Origin: Bidens hawaiensis
Lineage: Eukaryota; Streptophyta; Magnoliopsida; Asterales; Asteraceae
Length of the DNA stretch: 64,000 bases
NCBI GenBank assembly: GCA_021521415.1
Contig: JAIQDT010003553.1
Location: forward strand, 1-64,000
Direction: 5' to 3'
The stretch's first letter is position 1. Each line of letters opens with the position of its first letter. Below the pieces are notes generated by a model that was not told the origin of the DNA, ran no database searches, and worked only from the letters and a program-made list of their open reading frames with translations. The position numbers and the translations under genes are program-made. This document shows positions 22,222 through 34,713 of the stretch, piece after piece.

Positions 22222-23682
22222 TTATGATTGAGAAGCATTACATTTATGACCAACTTGTTTACATATTCCACGTCTAATTTTTTTTGGCTGGTCTCGATGA
22301 CGAACATCTATCTCGTTATGAATTCTTCTAGATTTCCTCCTACCACATGAATTTGTAATTTTTGATGTATTTGATTTAATCCTCCAACCCAAATCCGTCC
22401 AATAATCCAGGTGAGCAAGCGGGAAAAACTCCCCATCATATTGTGCTCTGTATGCCCTCATTGTGTAAAATTCATGAATAATTTTCTCAAGCGAATCCCC
22501 TATTGGCAAACTACAATAGCATGGGAACAAGGAAACCTTTCCATTTGCCTCTTACCACATGTGCATTTGTTTTCAAGTACTTGATAATGTAGTCATTTCC
22601 TCCTGTTGAGTTTAATTGTATTCTTGATATGTCGTTGTACCTCAGTCATCTAAAATCATACTCCATTAGACTATGTTGTCACGACCGGCCATCACGCTCC
22701 TGAAACTTGGTCCACGTGCGAGGGGGTAACCTTTTGTTACAACTCCATGCAATCTCAGTCTGCATTAACCATTGTTAGACCACTTTTTCAAATATACAAT
22801 TGATAATTGCCTTAATGGGAATCAACCTTATTCCCCCCAATGCATTGTTTAAACTTTCTAAAATGTTAGTCGTTAGGTTCCCCCAATGACGGTGGTTCTT
22901 ATCTTTCAAGAGCGTCTAGTTATCCTCGCCAATAGCATTCAGATACTCCCACGCTCGTGGATTTGTTCTCTTCATTAAACCAACCGATAGATTATATACT
23001 TCCTTTGTTGAGTGGTGCTGCCAATAGTCCAACAAAGTCTTATCAATCCAGACACCCAAAATTTATGCATTAAGTTTCTTCGAATATGTCTTAAACAAAA
23101 TCGGTGTACCGAATTTTCAGTACATACCTGAAGGTTTTTTAGGGTGTTAATATTACCTTTGCATCTGTCGAAAATAACACATAACTATTTCCCCCGATAC
23201 ACTGCGCTGTGCACCCACAGTTGTGTAAAGAACCATGTCCAAATTTTTCAACCGTTTCCACATCAACTATTGCGAGAGCAACAAGCACGATGTGTTTGTT
23301 TGCATTTTTGGTGACAACTATTAACATTTTGCCCCCGTATGATCCCTTAAATGAGTATTGTCAACCGATATAACCGGCATAAGATGTAAAAAAGGCTTTA
23401 ATTGCGAGCCTAAACACCTAAGACACATATTTAAAAGTTTGGCACTCGGATGATCCGACTGGAGCATGCAACCATTCAACAATAGTACCAGGGTTAGTAG
23501 TTTGTAATGCTGCAATGTACTGCAGTAATTCCCGAAAGTTACTCTCCCCAAGAACCATAAATGCTCTCTATTACCTCTTTCTGAGATCTCCATGCCTTGA
23601 TATAAGAGATATCGACATGAAACTGGTCTTTATAAATGCTCAAATATGTTTTATGGGATATACAATGTCTTCACGCATGTTG
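22222..23682 (-). pseudogene. MULE 1 transposase (mudrA-type), C-terminal part
   Basis: The minus strand carries the MULE catalytic domain start PVISVDNTHLRDH (first catalytic Asp, near 23370), then IVVTKNANKHIVLVALAIVD. Then come a badly broken middle and a C-terminal end with a degenerate zinc knuckle (ICKQVGHKCN, near 22250). Many frameshifts and stops are present. The N-terminal part of the same gene resumes at 27329 beyond a solo LTR. The coding sequence joins cleanly across the insertion when one copy of the 5-bp duplicate is removed. Confidence 0.8.
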
Positions 23683-26600
23683 TGTCACACCCCGACTAGG
23701 TAAATGCGGAAGCGTAATACGGGAATGTAACAGACACCTCTAGTATCAACCACATTGTTTACAAAGAAAACAAACTAATTTTCATCATGTTACATTGTTT
23801 TGTACTAAGTTTACAAACTAGATGAATTTCGCATAACCGGTTCCCTTGACCGTTTCTTCTTTATTTGTATACTTGCATTTATCTACACCGTGTCAGTCTC
23901 ATTTTTAGTGCAAAGCACATAAGCAATTCATTCCAACTTCGGCTTACCTGAAAAGCATGTTAAAACGGGTCAACTACAAAGAGTTGGTGAGTTTCACAAG
24001 TTTAAACGAAACCAATATACGTAATCATAGTATTCATGTTTTCTATCTATGCGATGTAATTATACTAAGCCACGAGTGAATCCTCTACAAGCTTATATTA
24101 CGTGGCCTCCACTTCCACGCACTTCTAATGCCCACATTGGCTCTATTTTCTCCCAACAGGTACTATGTCTAACACCATATAGCATGTTACAAAAGGTTCG
24201 TATGGTCATGTGCAATTGTAAAAACATGTTCCGGCATACCCCACCGGCCCTGTCAATTGGGTTTGTCAAACCAATAGTACTATTCACATGCTTTCGGCTC
24301 GTAGTTAATCACTCGTGTGGGAGGCCTTTCAAGTGTTAGCACTTAAATTATTCACATAAAAAAAATGTCTCCAAATAAATAGGTATACATAAACATGCTT
24401 TCCACCTCAAAATTTCGCAAAACAGTTTAAAAAGTGGGGTCATGAAACTCACCGTATTGTAGTATCGATCAGTTACACGTGTAGTATGTATTATGTCTCG
24501 ATTATAGCCTGAATCCTATAATCGGTATAGTACTTTTAACACTGGTACAGTAAATTAACTAAACCAGGTTATTCGTGTCGGGTTGTGTCGACCCAATTAA
24601 ATTCGTGTCGTGTTTGGGTTGTGTTTCGGGTCAACACATTTTACTTTCATATACGTATACGGGTAATACTTATTGACTTAGTAATAAATTAAACAATTAA
24701 TTTCTCTTAATTATATAAAACTTGTTAATAATTTGTGATAAATCTAATTGTTTTTGTGTATTTATCTCTCATTCTCAATTAACAAACTTAGGTTCACATA
24801 TTTAGCTCAAGATAAGAACAAACAACCGAAATAACCATAGAATAGATAGTTAGACTTAATAATGTAAAAATGTTTGAAGTAAAAAGTAGATAAAGTAGTG
24901 TAAAAAGAAAAAAAAGTTTTACTTTTAAAAGTTAATTGATATATGAAAAATTAAAACTCTAAGTATTTAACTTTTAAATTTAGAACTTCTTATATCTAAA
25001 ATCAAAATAATAACTTCTCTAAAGTTGTTTAACAGGCTAACAGGTCAACCCACTTTTTAATGGGTCAGGTTCGGGTTGACCTGTTTTTTAAACGTGTCGG
25101 GTTCGATTTGACATGTTTAAGAAAATGGGTTGTACGTGTCAGCCGACCTAAAGCCTATATTTTTTCGTTTCGGGTTCGTGTTGGGTTTCGGGTCGTGTCT
25201 GGAGATGACACCCCTAGTATATCTAGTCTGGGTATGGCTGTTACGCCCTGAACATGTCAGCAATCTTAGATTGTGACGCTGTACGTTATGAAATGTTCAA
25301 AACCAGTCTTGGCTCAGTTTCACTGTTTTCCGTGCCTGGCCAAGTTGGTCGTTTACGTATTTCGAAAATAGGTAAGATCACAAACTTAAGTAAACATACT
25401 GTTTGATAAAATAATTTGATTTATAAAAGAAATTTAAGGTTTCAGTATCTGGATTGGTCGCAGGGTTCGTTTCCGTTTTCATACGAGTTTGATTATACAA
25501 AACGCGCACCATCCACCCGAATTGTCCGGAAATCTCGTAAAAAGTTCATTTTTATCAAATTCATTCAAAGCTATAATATCTAACCACTTTTGACGTTTTG
25601 GCATACCAGTCAGTTCGTTAAACATAATGTTGTCAGTTTTGTCAAAACATAAATAATTTAAATCTTTAAATTATTATTACTATTTGTATAATTATTTATA
25701 AATTATGAGATTTTTGTTAAAAAAAATAAAATCCATAGAATTTTATAAATTTATTTCTAGAATTTTATACTTATCTATTTATTTTTTAAAAATTCATTTT
25801 ATGAGTTATAATTAACCGATAAATCTCCTGTTTATATCGAACAATTCATGAAGAATCCGATAATTTTTCTGAGTGATCAGAATACCATAACATAACCCCT
25901 ATTGAAGTTTCAGAACCTAATTCTTTGGCCAAAATACCTTTTTGTGCATTTTCAGCTGTTAAAACCCGATTAAATGCAAATGCACAAACTATATTTAGAC
26001 ATATCCAAATGACTTAAAACTTTATCTGTGATCTTACCATAAAATCTCTGAGTTTTAAACCAAATTTAATTATTTTTCAAGAAGTTGAACTATTTTTCAT
26101 AATAAAATGCCAATAAACGGTAATAAATTCGTCAAATATTCTACGTTTATCCAAATATTACCAAATTTGAACATGGACTCACTTATATGATCCCTAAAGT
26201 TCCTGTAAAGTTTCACAAGCTAAAAACAAGCACGTCACAACCTAATACTAAGCAGCCACTAAACGAGTGAACCGGTAATACTTTGTCGTGTTTTGATCGG
26301 TTAAGCTCTCTATTCAAGTTTTCGTGTCCTTGGTTAGATATAACAAGTATCAAAAGATCGAATACAACAAACCCAAGCATAAATCATTCATCATCAGGCT
26401 TTATTACTTAGGGTTTCGTTTAGGGTTTTAAACCGAACTTTTAAACCGTAAAAACGTTATATCAACGTTCTGATCCGTGTTTTTGGTAATCAAAATTCAT
26501 ATGTTTCTGGTTGTAATCATGTTTAAGAACAAAACATGATTTTAGGTCATTTTAAGAGGTTTCAGATGGTTAAACATGTTTTATACTAATCAAAACATGT

Positions 26601-27328
26601 TTTTATAATCAAAACTAGTTAAAACAAGATAAAAACTTGTTATTTTAGGATCATAGCTTAAGGTTTGCTGGAAAAGTTGAAGAACTCAGCTGATTAGGTT
26701 TATGTTTTGAGTTGGTAAATGATATGGTGTGAAAACATAAAAGGAATATATTATCTTATATGAAAAATATCTAAGGGGCCCATGGGCCCCTCTTTTGGCC
26801 CACATTCCTCGCTTTGTGTGCAAAATGTTAAATCTAGGTCCAAAATTTAGTTCGAGTTCCATTTTTAGCGAGAAAAACAGTTCGGGTATGATAAACAACG
26901 CAAAAACGAGTGTTTTCAGCTAATTTTTGTAAATTAAAAAAACGTACTGACTCGTTGTAAGAATCCTAAATATATTCACGAATTGCTTAAAACATCTTAT
27001 ATAAGTGTTCTTTAAGTCTTTTTAGGCTTGACTGACAATACAATGCTTGTTTTGGTTCTTACGATATGGTTGAAGTTCATAGCGTATCATTAAACGAAAT
27101 TCTTTTCGTTTAAGTGGTTTTCCAATACTAGGGCTATAATATCAATATGTTAGTTGTTATAATACATATATCACTTGTGTATGACCCCTCGATATATCCG
27201 GGCCATTATCAGTATTGTTCGATTAATCGTTTACACAATACAAAATAGTTGGTTAACTGTTTACTCGTTACGTGGTAAATAAGGTGTACCTCGTTTTGTC
27301 ACGAATGTCACATGTAGTGGATGATTCA
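23683..27328 (-). repeat. Solo LTR (3.6 kb) inside the MULE 1 transposase gene
   Basis: On the plus strand it runs from TGTCACACCCCGAC to ATGATTCA and is flanked by TGTTG on both sides (23678-23682 and 27329-27333). There is no internal domain, so it is a solo LTR left by recombination between two LTRs. The minus-strand end GGGGTGTGACA, and features such as GGTGAGTTTCAC near 23990 and the Cys-codon-free spacer after it, match the style of the LTR at 1167-4292. No gene is supported within it. The segment near 24560-25220 looks like a separate small insertion. Confidence 0.75.
24560..25220. repeat. MITE-like segment with CGTGTCGGGTT motifs
   Basis: The motif CGTGTCGGGTT or variants recurs near 24571, 24603 and 25095, with inverted forms (GGGTCAACCC) between them. 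The right edge reads GGAGATGACACCCCTAG. The inverse, CTAGGGGTGTCATCTCC, is the kind of end seen on hAT-type MITEs. I cannot place a matching left end or target duplicate, so the boundaries are approximate. Confidence 0.35.
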
Positions 27329-28370
27329 TGTTGCAATATCTCTAGATTTAAAGCTTATGTTGTTGTTTCCAACTACCGTCCCATAGCATTTGTGCGAATC
27401 AACCCATCTTGTAATTTGCCACATGTGATCATTCTTTTTCTTAACAACGTAAACATACCGATTACATGGTGGACCGCTGCTAAAACTATTGTTGCACCTC
27501 AGGTTTCTTGAGTAGCATTTCTCTCTCCATTTATCACGTTTACTTTCAACAGCATACAACTCCTTGCTACATTTGATATTCCATGCCCGAACACCAAGCA
27601 TAACATCAACTTTGTTTTCAAAGTACATATCCACACACACTATGTAAGGAACATTTTTGTTCCATACTTCCATATCTTGGCCATCATCTTCATCGAAAAT
27701 AGGGGATTCGGGGCTTCATAAGCTCTTAATTCCTCATGATCATGAGAATAATTCATATCTCTATGTGGGGATTCTAGTACACTCGTGGAGTAATATTGTG
27801 GCATAATTTCACCTTCGGCCTCTTCATCATCGGTGGTTTCCATAGATGACGGGTCTACTTCAGATTCTTGACTGCCGCATGACTTGAATATTGATTCTGA
27901 TTGATCATCAACGTTATCCATTTTATGAAAACTAGTAGATGAACTGACTTCAAGCTCAAGTGGGCTCGTAAACCCTTTATAAGGATAGTGTAATTGTTGG
28001 GGAACCTCAATTATAAAAGATAACCCACAAAGCATCTCCATACAACTGGTTTGCTGGATGAAAATTCTTGGCTTGATAATGACGTAAAAGTTAGGGCGAA
28101 AATTACCCTCATTCGAAGCTAAGAAATAAAGCACGTTTAGGCTATGGTCGTTGAATATCTCTGATGATTCGTAAATGCCTAAATAAGTGTAATGTAACTT
28201 CAAATTAAGCTTGTAGAATTATTTTTGAACTTGTAGATGTTGATAAATCAAATCCATAAATTCTTCATATGAAATCTTATGTTAAATAATAAGGGTAGTA
28301 TTTCTGGAGGAATCATCACACGAAATCTTGCCATTTTCGTATGATACATTACCATCCCAATATAATTTAA
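27329..28370 (-). pseudogene. MULE 1 transposase (mudrA-type), N-terminal part
   Basis: N-terminal half of the MULE 1 transposase. It begins near 28370 with a GNVSYENGKI-type leader, continues through YEEFMDLIYQHLQV and a long acidic, Ser-rich linker (28000-27750), and reaches the MuDR-type DNA-binding domain: MYFENKVDVMLGVRAWNIK, then YVYVVKKKNDHMWQITRWV, then SHKCYGTVV (27600-27350). Stops near 28285 and 28230 and a frame change near 27660 break it. It is cut at 27329 by the solo LTR. Confidence 0.8.
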
Positions 28371-29506
28371 AAAAAATGGATCAAACATTTTGGTTTTGTT
28401 AGAGAGAATAAGAAGTTTGATTCATGTTTGTTGGATAGAATATGAACTTGAATCAATCTCTAACGACTCAATAACCATGATTGTTTCATTTAATAATCCA
28501 ACAACTTTAATATATCAATAACTCTTGCAACAAGTTACAATTATATTTATACCCAACAACTTTAATTTAATAAACCAAACGCTTACAACTTGCCTTATTT
28601 GCCAATATCAATGGGAATGTTCTTATTCGCAAATATCAATGGGAATTAAGAACATTATTCACCAGTATCAAATGCTAATAGTATTTGGTCACCCTTATTC
28701 GCCAATATCAAACGAAATTAACCTTATTCTCCACTATCAAACGAAGTTAACCTTATTCTCCACTATTAAAACTAATACCCTATTTGTGATTTAAAAAAAA
28801 GGTGACCCTCAAGTGATTAGGATTCTCAAATACACCCGTTTAAAAAAATCATTTATAAATGATTTATGTAGGTGTTATATTATATATATATATATATATT
28901 AAAACACAACTATCTTATGCTTTAACTGTTGTATTCTTTGTTAACTTAGTTGTACATTTTTCTTAAAGCTTGGTTTGATAATACCTGGAATCAGAAGCTG
29001 AGTCAAGAGGTTTCATTAATTTGTGTGACAACACATGTCATAAGAATTCAGAAGTGAGTCATAAGGTTTCATTATTCACATTTGGTGAGTCACTCTCTCT
29101 CTCTCTCTCGATTACATCCCACCGTTTCATTCTTCTTTATACCAGCCACCATTGTCTTTAACCACCAAGGTCATCACCACCATCGTGTTCAACATCCCAT
29201 CCATTGTTGTCGGGTTCCATTTGGAAACCTAGGTGGCAGCGGTGGTCCGATGGCCTTTACTAAGGTCGTCACCACCATCGTGTTCATCTGTTCGACATCC
29301 CATCTAAGTTGTCGGGTTCCATTCGGATACCCTAGGTGGTGGTGGTGTGGTGGCGTCGGTGGTTCGATGGCCTTTTAATGGGGAAATAATTGGAAGGGTT
29401 GTGGGTGTTGTGACACTGAGGGTCCGGTGTTGGCGGCGTGGTGGTGTTTTACATTTTACGGTGGTCTCTGGGTTCTGTTTCAAAACCCTAGGTGGTGGTG
29501 GTTGAC
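28371..29506. other. Region between MULE 1 coding sequence and MULE 2 border
   Basis: No gene is supported. It holds a (TA)n run at 28877-28899 and a (CT)n run at 29094-29109. A diverged direct repeat of about 35 bp (CAGAAG..TGAGTCA..AGGTTTCATTA) occurs at about 28990 and 29049. A G/T-rich tandem duplication lies at 29170-29378. The MULE 1 terminal inverted repeat should lie here but cannot be identified. Confidence 0.5.
29170..29378 (+). repeat. Tandem duplication of about 100 bp, GGT-rich
   Basis: Two diverged copies: about 29170-29263 and 29264-29378. Both contain GGTC(A/G)TCACCACCATCGTG, TTGTCGGGTTCCATT and CGATGGCCTTT. A third partial copy ends just before the MULE 2 border (near 29465-29500). 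Open frames across it are low complexity and not convincing genes. Confidence 0.6.
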
Positions 29507-29516
29507 CACAGTGTTA
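29507..29516. other. Left target-site duplicate of MULE 2
   Basis: CACAGTGTTA here and CACGGTGTTA at 47768-47777 differ at one of ten positions and sit exactly at the ends of the inverted repeats. Ten bases is within the 8-11 range of MULE duplications. Confidence 0.85.
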
Positions 29517-30145
29517 GAACTTTTTTTTTGAAATGGTGTGTATTACTTAAAAAATTAGGTTAACGGGGAAGTAAAAAAAAGGTTTTTGGTTAATCCGCTA
29601 TTGAGAATAGCGGATCAGGAGATAATCCAATGATGATCCGTCTTTCACAATGGCGGTTTACCTGCGACAATGATTGGTTGTGTGATCCGCTGATGTGAAT
29701 AGCGGATTAGATACAAGCTTATTTAACCCCATTAGTAATCCAGTTAACAAACCAAACAACCAAACTAACCCCATTAACCAAACTAACCTAACTTTGGATT
29801 CTACCCCCTTATTATTATTGTACTGCAAACATCCATAATTCATCTGCCAATTTAACATGCATGCCTACTGCAAAGCTCAAAGCTGATAAAGATTCCCTCA
29901 AAGCTGCAAAATGCCATAGATTCCTTGCTTCACAAGATGATAAAGATGTTAAAGCTTACAATTTACCAAGCTGCCAAGTACGCAACCAAGCTTCCATGAG
30001 CTGTCTTTGATCTGCCATCATGAAGAAGATGAAGACCAAAAAAAATTATCCTTTCCTAGTCCGCCATTGTCAATAGCGGATTAGGTTTTACAAAAATTAT
30101 TTTTCTTAATCCGTCATTTATAATAGCGGATTAGGTTTTAAACTG
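29517..30145 (+). repeat. Left terminal inverted repeat of MULE 2, with palindromes
   Basis: It aligns along its length with the reverse complement of 47008-47767. It contains four imperfect palindromes of about 30 bp of the type TAATCCGC...GCGGATTA at 29591-29617, 29683-29710, 30055-30085 and 30106-30135. Between the outer and inner pairs is a C/A-rich stretch (AACCAAACTAACCCC). Confidence 0.85.
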
Positions 30146-30817
30146 AAAACCCTAATTTTTTAGATAATATTTTGACGATGTTGAAACAACAGTAACCATG
30201 TGATTTTGGGAGAAAAACACCTGGATTATTTATAACATGAACTAATATTAATCAAACCTTATATGAAGTCGAAAATCATGTCAAACATGATTTTTTTACA
30301 TATAAATGGATACAAACATGTAACTTGAACTTTTATTATCTTCTACTTTTATATATTAATATATTACTATTTAAGATATTAATATTACATATAAATGGAT
30401 ACAAACATGTAACATGTATTTAACTCGCCTAATCTATTTTTATAATTAACCATGTTAAAGTTAACATACCTCAACTTTAAGACCCGTTATCAAGAATACA
30501 TAAATTTAAATTAAAATTAGCAAATATATCACCATCAAATATCAAGAATCAACTATCTCTCTATCCATAGAGTATATTATTTGTGAGGTTAAACAATAAA
30601 CAATATATAGTTAGAAACTAATTAAAGAAAGCACATTTTTTAAATTCAATAATCAGATAGACTTAAAAACGTTAGTGATTAATGAAGAATACATAAAACA
30701 TAAAGAGTCCATAGATATTAAATGAAATATGATCCAATTCATGACATGTACCTCTCTTGAAAACTAAGTTATACTTAAGACATCAAAAACTTAAATACAT
30801 GATAAAAAATACAATAA
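30146..30817. other. MULE 2 3' flank of mudrA, no gene
   Basis: AT-rich DNA with a 27-bp direct repeat (ACATATAAATGG..ACAAACATGTAAC) at about 30297 and 30388. Nothing else is supported. Confidence 0.5.
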
Positions 30818-32365
30818 TTAATGTTGTCGGTTCGGACAATTGTTGATCCTATGACCCGTTGATTTACAACCAGAACACCTACGACCCGTCGTTTCCTCAG
30901 CGTAGCTGGCGTCCATCTCGTTGTGCATCCTCCTTGCACGTCGTCTTCCCCTTAAGATAGGTATCTTCGATGGGTCCCCATGAATTCGCCAACCGGCGTA
31001 CATCCAATCTTGTTTATGAGGCACCAGAAAAATACTGGTGGCTGGATTGTGCATGGTATGCTTCTGTCTAAAATCTTGGATCAACAGTTTTTCTTTGACT
31101 TTCGTCTAAGCGGTGGCATACTGCAATTGCATGGCTACACGGGAAACGATAAATTTGCCACTTACCACACGTGTAGGTTCATTCTTGGAATTCTACTGTA
31201 TACGGACTGTAGCCAGATTCGTCTGATGTTTGTAGGGATGAATCCACCATGTACCTTTGATGACGTGCTAAATAAGGGAACACTCGGTGTTGCTGAGCCC
31301 TGATTTCATGATTATGGAAGATTTTCCACATGCGGTGAGGATAGTCCGTTGAAAAATTATACGCGGTTGTGTAGTGTATGGCGTATTGTTCAACTTCTAT
31401 TTTAAAAGTATATTCAATTAATGCCTTTATTGGGAGCATCCTGGCACCACGTAACATATTGTTCATGCTTTCCGATATGTTCATGGTGAGGTTACCCCAT
31501 CGTCGATTCCCACTATCATACAGGATTGTCCATTTTTTTTATCTATTTGACGGAGGTACCGCCACGCTTATTTCTTTGTTGCCTTAATCTCATTCATCAG
31601 GTGATCATACTTTCTTTTTTGTGTTGTGCTTCCAATCTCCCAACACATCATTTTCAAGCTCACACTCTTAAACTTCGCCATAAAAATGCTTCTTACATGC
31701 CTTGGACAAAATCGATGGTAGGCGTGGGATTCCTTCTAGGATTCTAAATTATCCATGGCGTGTTTTATACCCGCATGCCTGTCGGAAATTACACATAACT
31801 TTCGCCTTGCGGGGTCTTCAATATTGTCAGCAAATTGTTGAAGACACCACTTCCAGCTCTCGTTTGTTTCCTCATCTACCAATGCGTACGCAATCGGCAA
31901 GATCATGTTGTTTGCGTTTTTGGAAACCGCCATCAATATTTTTCCCTTGTAAGTTCCCCTTAGATGGGTGGCATCTATAGAGATCACATGAATGCAAAAT
32001 CTAAAGGCTTCAATACTTGGACGGAATGCTCAAAATACATACTTGAATACTGAGCAGTCACTTGGACTATAGGGATGATGTAACCACTTTAAAATGGTAC
32101 GTGGATTTGCTTGTTGTAGTGCCATTATGTAGCTTGGTAATTCATGGAAGTTTTCATCCCAGCTACCGTATATGTTTTCGATGGCTTTTTTCCTGGCAGC
32201 CCAAGCCTTGCCGTAAGTGATATCAACATTCAGTTTCTCTTTGATCAAAGACTGAATTTGTTTCACGATATACGAAACATTTGCAAGAACTTGTTGTTGG
32301 GTGTGGGCTGCTACAACTTTTGAACTTAGGGCTCGGTTGTTGTTGCAAGAAACAGTGGGGAAACA
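30818..32365 (-). pseudogene. MULE 2 transposase (mudrA-type), catalytic and C-terminal part
   Basis: Downstream part of a mudrA-type transposase. It resumes exactly at the gypsy insertion (CFPTVSCNNNRALSSKV), continues through KLNVDITYGKAWAARKKAIE, and enters the MULE catalytic domain. The first Asp is in MISIDATHLRGTYKG (31985), the second in VISDRHAGI (31750), and the glutamate region is NISESMNNMLRGAR (31480). A SWIM-type zinc finger (CGKWQIYRFPCSHAI, near 31140) and a C-terminal CCHC knuckle (CSGCKSTGHRINNC, near 30850) follow. Frame changes near 32030, 31735, 31485 and 31180 show decay. The domain order is complete for this family. Confidence 0.88.
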
Positions 32366-34622
32366 TGTAAGGCCCCGTCGCCGGTGCCCTACAACGGACG
32401 TTGAATTTACTCATAAACGCAGTTCTAAATATTAGAGTTAATTAAAAACCTTCGCGGAATAATAAAATAGTCAACCATTTGTTACAATCATCCGTAATTT
32501 GTCTTTTTAAACATTACGTAAAATATAGTAATAAAACATCATAACAAAATCCTTAGATGCCAGCTTCGTCCAACCCTGCCATGTGTCCTCCTCAAGCTAA
32601 CTGCCTCCTTCTACTCACCTGCGTGCATACTAAAAGTTAGCTACGCTGAGTGAGTTCTAGTTAATACAATCAACATACAATACGTTCTTATATTACATAC
32701 TTGTCCTTATTTACTTTCTTTCATGCATACGTAAGTATATACTTTCATTCTTACTTTCATACTTACTTTCATACTTTCTTTCCTTCATACTTTATATTTT
32801 ATCTTTCTCTACAAACATACTTATACATTTTAAAGAGACTTTCGCCCTATAACCTCACAGATTATTAGGGTCTACCACCCTTAAAGAGCTTCTCGCTCTA
32901 TAACCTCACAGATATTATTAGGGTCTGCCACCCTCCTTCACAGATATTATTAGGGCCTGCCACCCTTCTTCACAGATATTATTAGGGTCTGCCACCATTT
33001 ACCGTCAATTCCTTCGTATCATACTTTCCTTTTCTTTTCATAAATTTTATACTTTCTTTCATACTCATATTCTATAACATACATACTTCATATATACAAC
33101 ATATATATATACAATCATTTCATCTAACTATCTTCTGAGAGTACATGCAATATCCGAAGATCGTTCATGTACCGTCAAGCATTTTTTTATAACATTCACA
33201 TATATCATAATAGGCATACACTTACCACTTAAGGTAAGTGTATTAACTAATCACATCGAGTATGCACACACCCCCGAAAAAATAACAAGGAATGGGGCTA
33301 GAAACTCACCTGGGTCCTGTTGCGTTCGCTGTTAATCGTTATCCCCTTCTTTAATTATGCACGGCTAACTGTTATATATATATATATATATATATATTTG
33401 TGAATTAACCGCATAATTAACTAAGTCGGTATTTTAGTTAACTGACAAACTATCAGATTTTGGTCTGTTTCCTTAATTTATACAGATGGGCTAACTAGTT
33501 AGTTCAGGCCCACTGTTTATTCTGGCTTCTAGGCTTAGTTGGGCCAGGCCCACATACCAGAATTGGTCACTCCCTGGCCGAGAACTCTGAGGCAGAGAAC
33601 TCAGCCGAGGACTCAAGGTGAACCGAGAACTCTTATTTGACCGAAAACTCGAGTTACCGAGAACACGCATTGACCGAGAACCAGGGTTGACCGAAAACTC
33701 CAGTTTGACCGAAATCTCATGGTTTGACCGAAAACTCCAGTTTGACCGAAATCTCATGGTTTGACTGAAAACTCATGGTTTCCGAGAACTCTTGTTGACC
33801 GATATCTCAAGTTGGCCGAGAACTTCGGTCTGGTGCTGGTTCATATTTTTCTATCTTATTTTCTTTTTTAGGCTTAGGTAATTGTTTAACAACCCCTATC
33901 TTAATTTTAACCATCATTTCTACTCTCCTTAACCGTTTAACGTCCAATATCCACCCACTATCAAGATTTAACCCGTTTCTAGCATAAAGCTTAAACCTTT
34001 TCTTTCTTTCAAAACCCGTTTTAGGTATAAAGCTTAAATCTTTACCAATTTTAAACCCATTTTAGCTAGATCCTTAGCTAATGAATAGATTAAGTCCACC
34101 TTTGTCATCAAGTTTGCAACTTTATGATTTGTCTAGACCCGATCTACTCTAGGTTTGAGTTTCATGATTATTTGTTCAGAATAACGTAACCTTTGAGATC
34201 AAGAACAGACCTTTATGTGCTTGTTAGGCCACGGTTAGCTTGGTTATGAACTTGGATCGTGTAACTTGCTTGAATATCGAAGATTAATCAAGAGTCCTTG
34301 CTCGTTTGATCTTGGATCTCGTTTTCTCTCTTGCGGCCGTAAGTATGAGGGTATATGTGTGTGTGTTATGGTGTGTAGAGAAAATAAGATGGATAATATG
34401 GATGGAAATGGAAAGGTTTAGGGTTTAAGGGGGTATTTATACTCCCTTAAGCCCATGGACCAAAGGCCCATCTTTCTTTTTTGGTCCATAGTTAGCTCCA
34501 TCTAATTAGCCTACTTATCTCTCTATCCTTATTATTTTATTATTTCCTTAATAACTCAAGTAAACTTCTCCGTCATAACAATTCAATATAAAATATTATT
34601 ATTTGAAATTCGGGATGTTACA
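32366..34622 (-). repeat. 3' LTR of the nested gypsy element (full length)
   Basis: 2257 bp. It contains a tandem block at about 32832-33000 (CACAGATATTATTAGGG plus TCTGCCACCC units) and a degenerate array at 33580-33832 built on (TTG)ACCGAGAACTC and ACCGAAAACTC. A (TA)n run lies at 33373-33397. No gene is supported; a 88-codon frame over the ACCGA array is a translation of the repeat. Confidence 0.9.
33580..33832. repeat. Degenerate ACCGA(G/A)AACTC tandem array
   Basis: About a dozen diverged units of 20-24 bp around the core CCGAGAACTC or CCGAAAACTC. It lies in the part of the LTR that is deleted from the other LTR copy. Confidence 0.75.
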
Positions 34623-34636
34623 AGTCTTCCCTCCTT
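34623..34636 (-). other. Polypurine tract of the nested gypsy element
   Basis: The minus strand reads AAGGAGGGAAGACT directly before the LTR start TGTAACATCCC. Confidence 0.75.
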
Positions 34637-34713
34637 AAAGAGGTTTTGTCCCCGAAACCTAACTATCATCTAAACAAAGTAGGGTAAAACCTGCGCATCT
34701 CTTCCTCGGCTTC

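Noticed and set aside
26686..26898. 70-codon minus-strand ORF in the solo LTR
   Set aside because: No motif, inside an LTR, and no sign of splicing or conservation.
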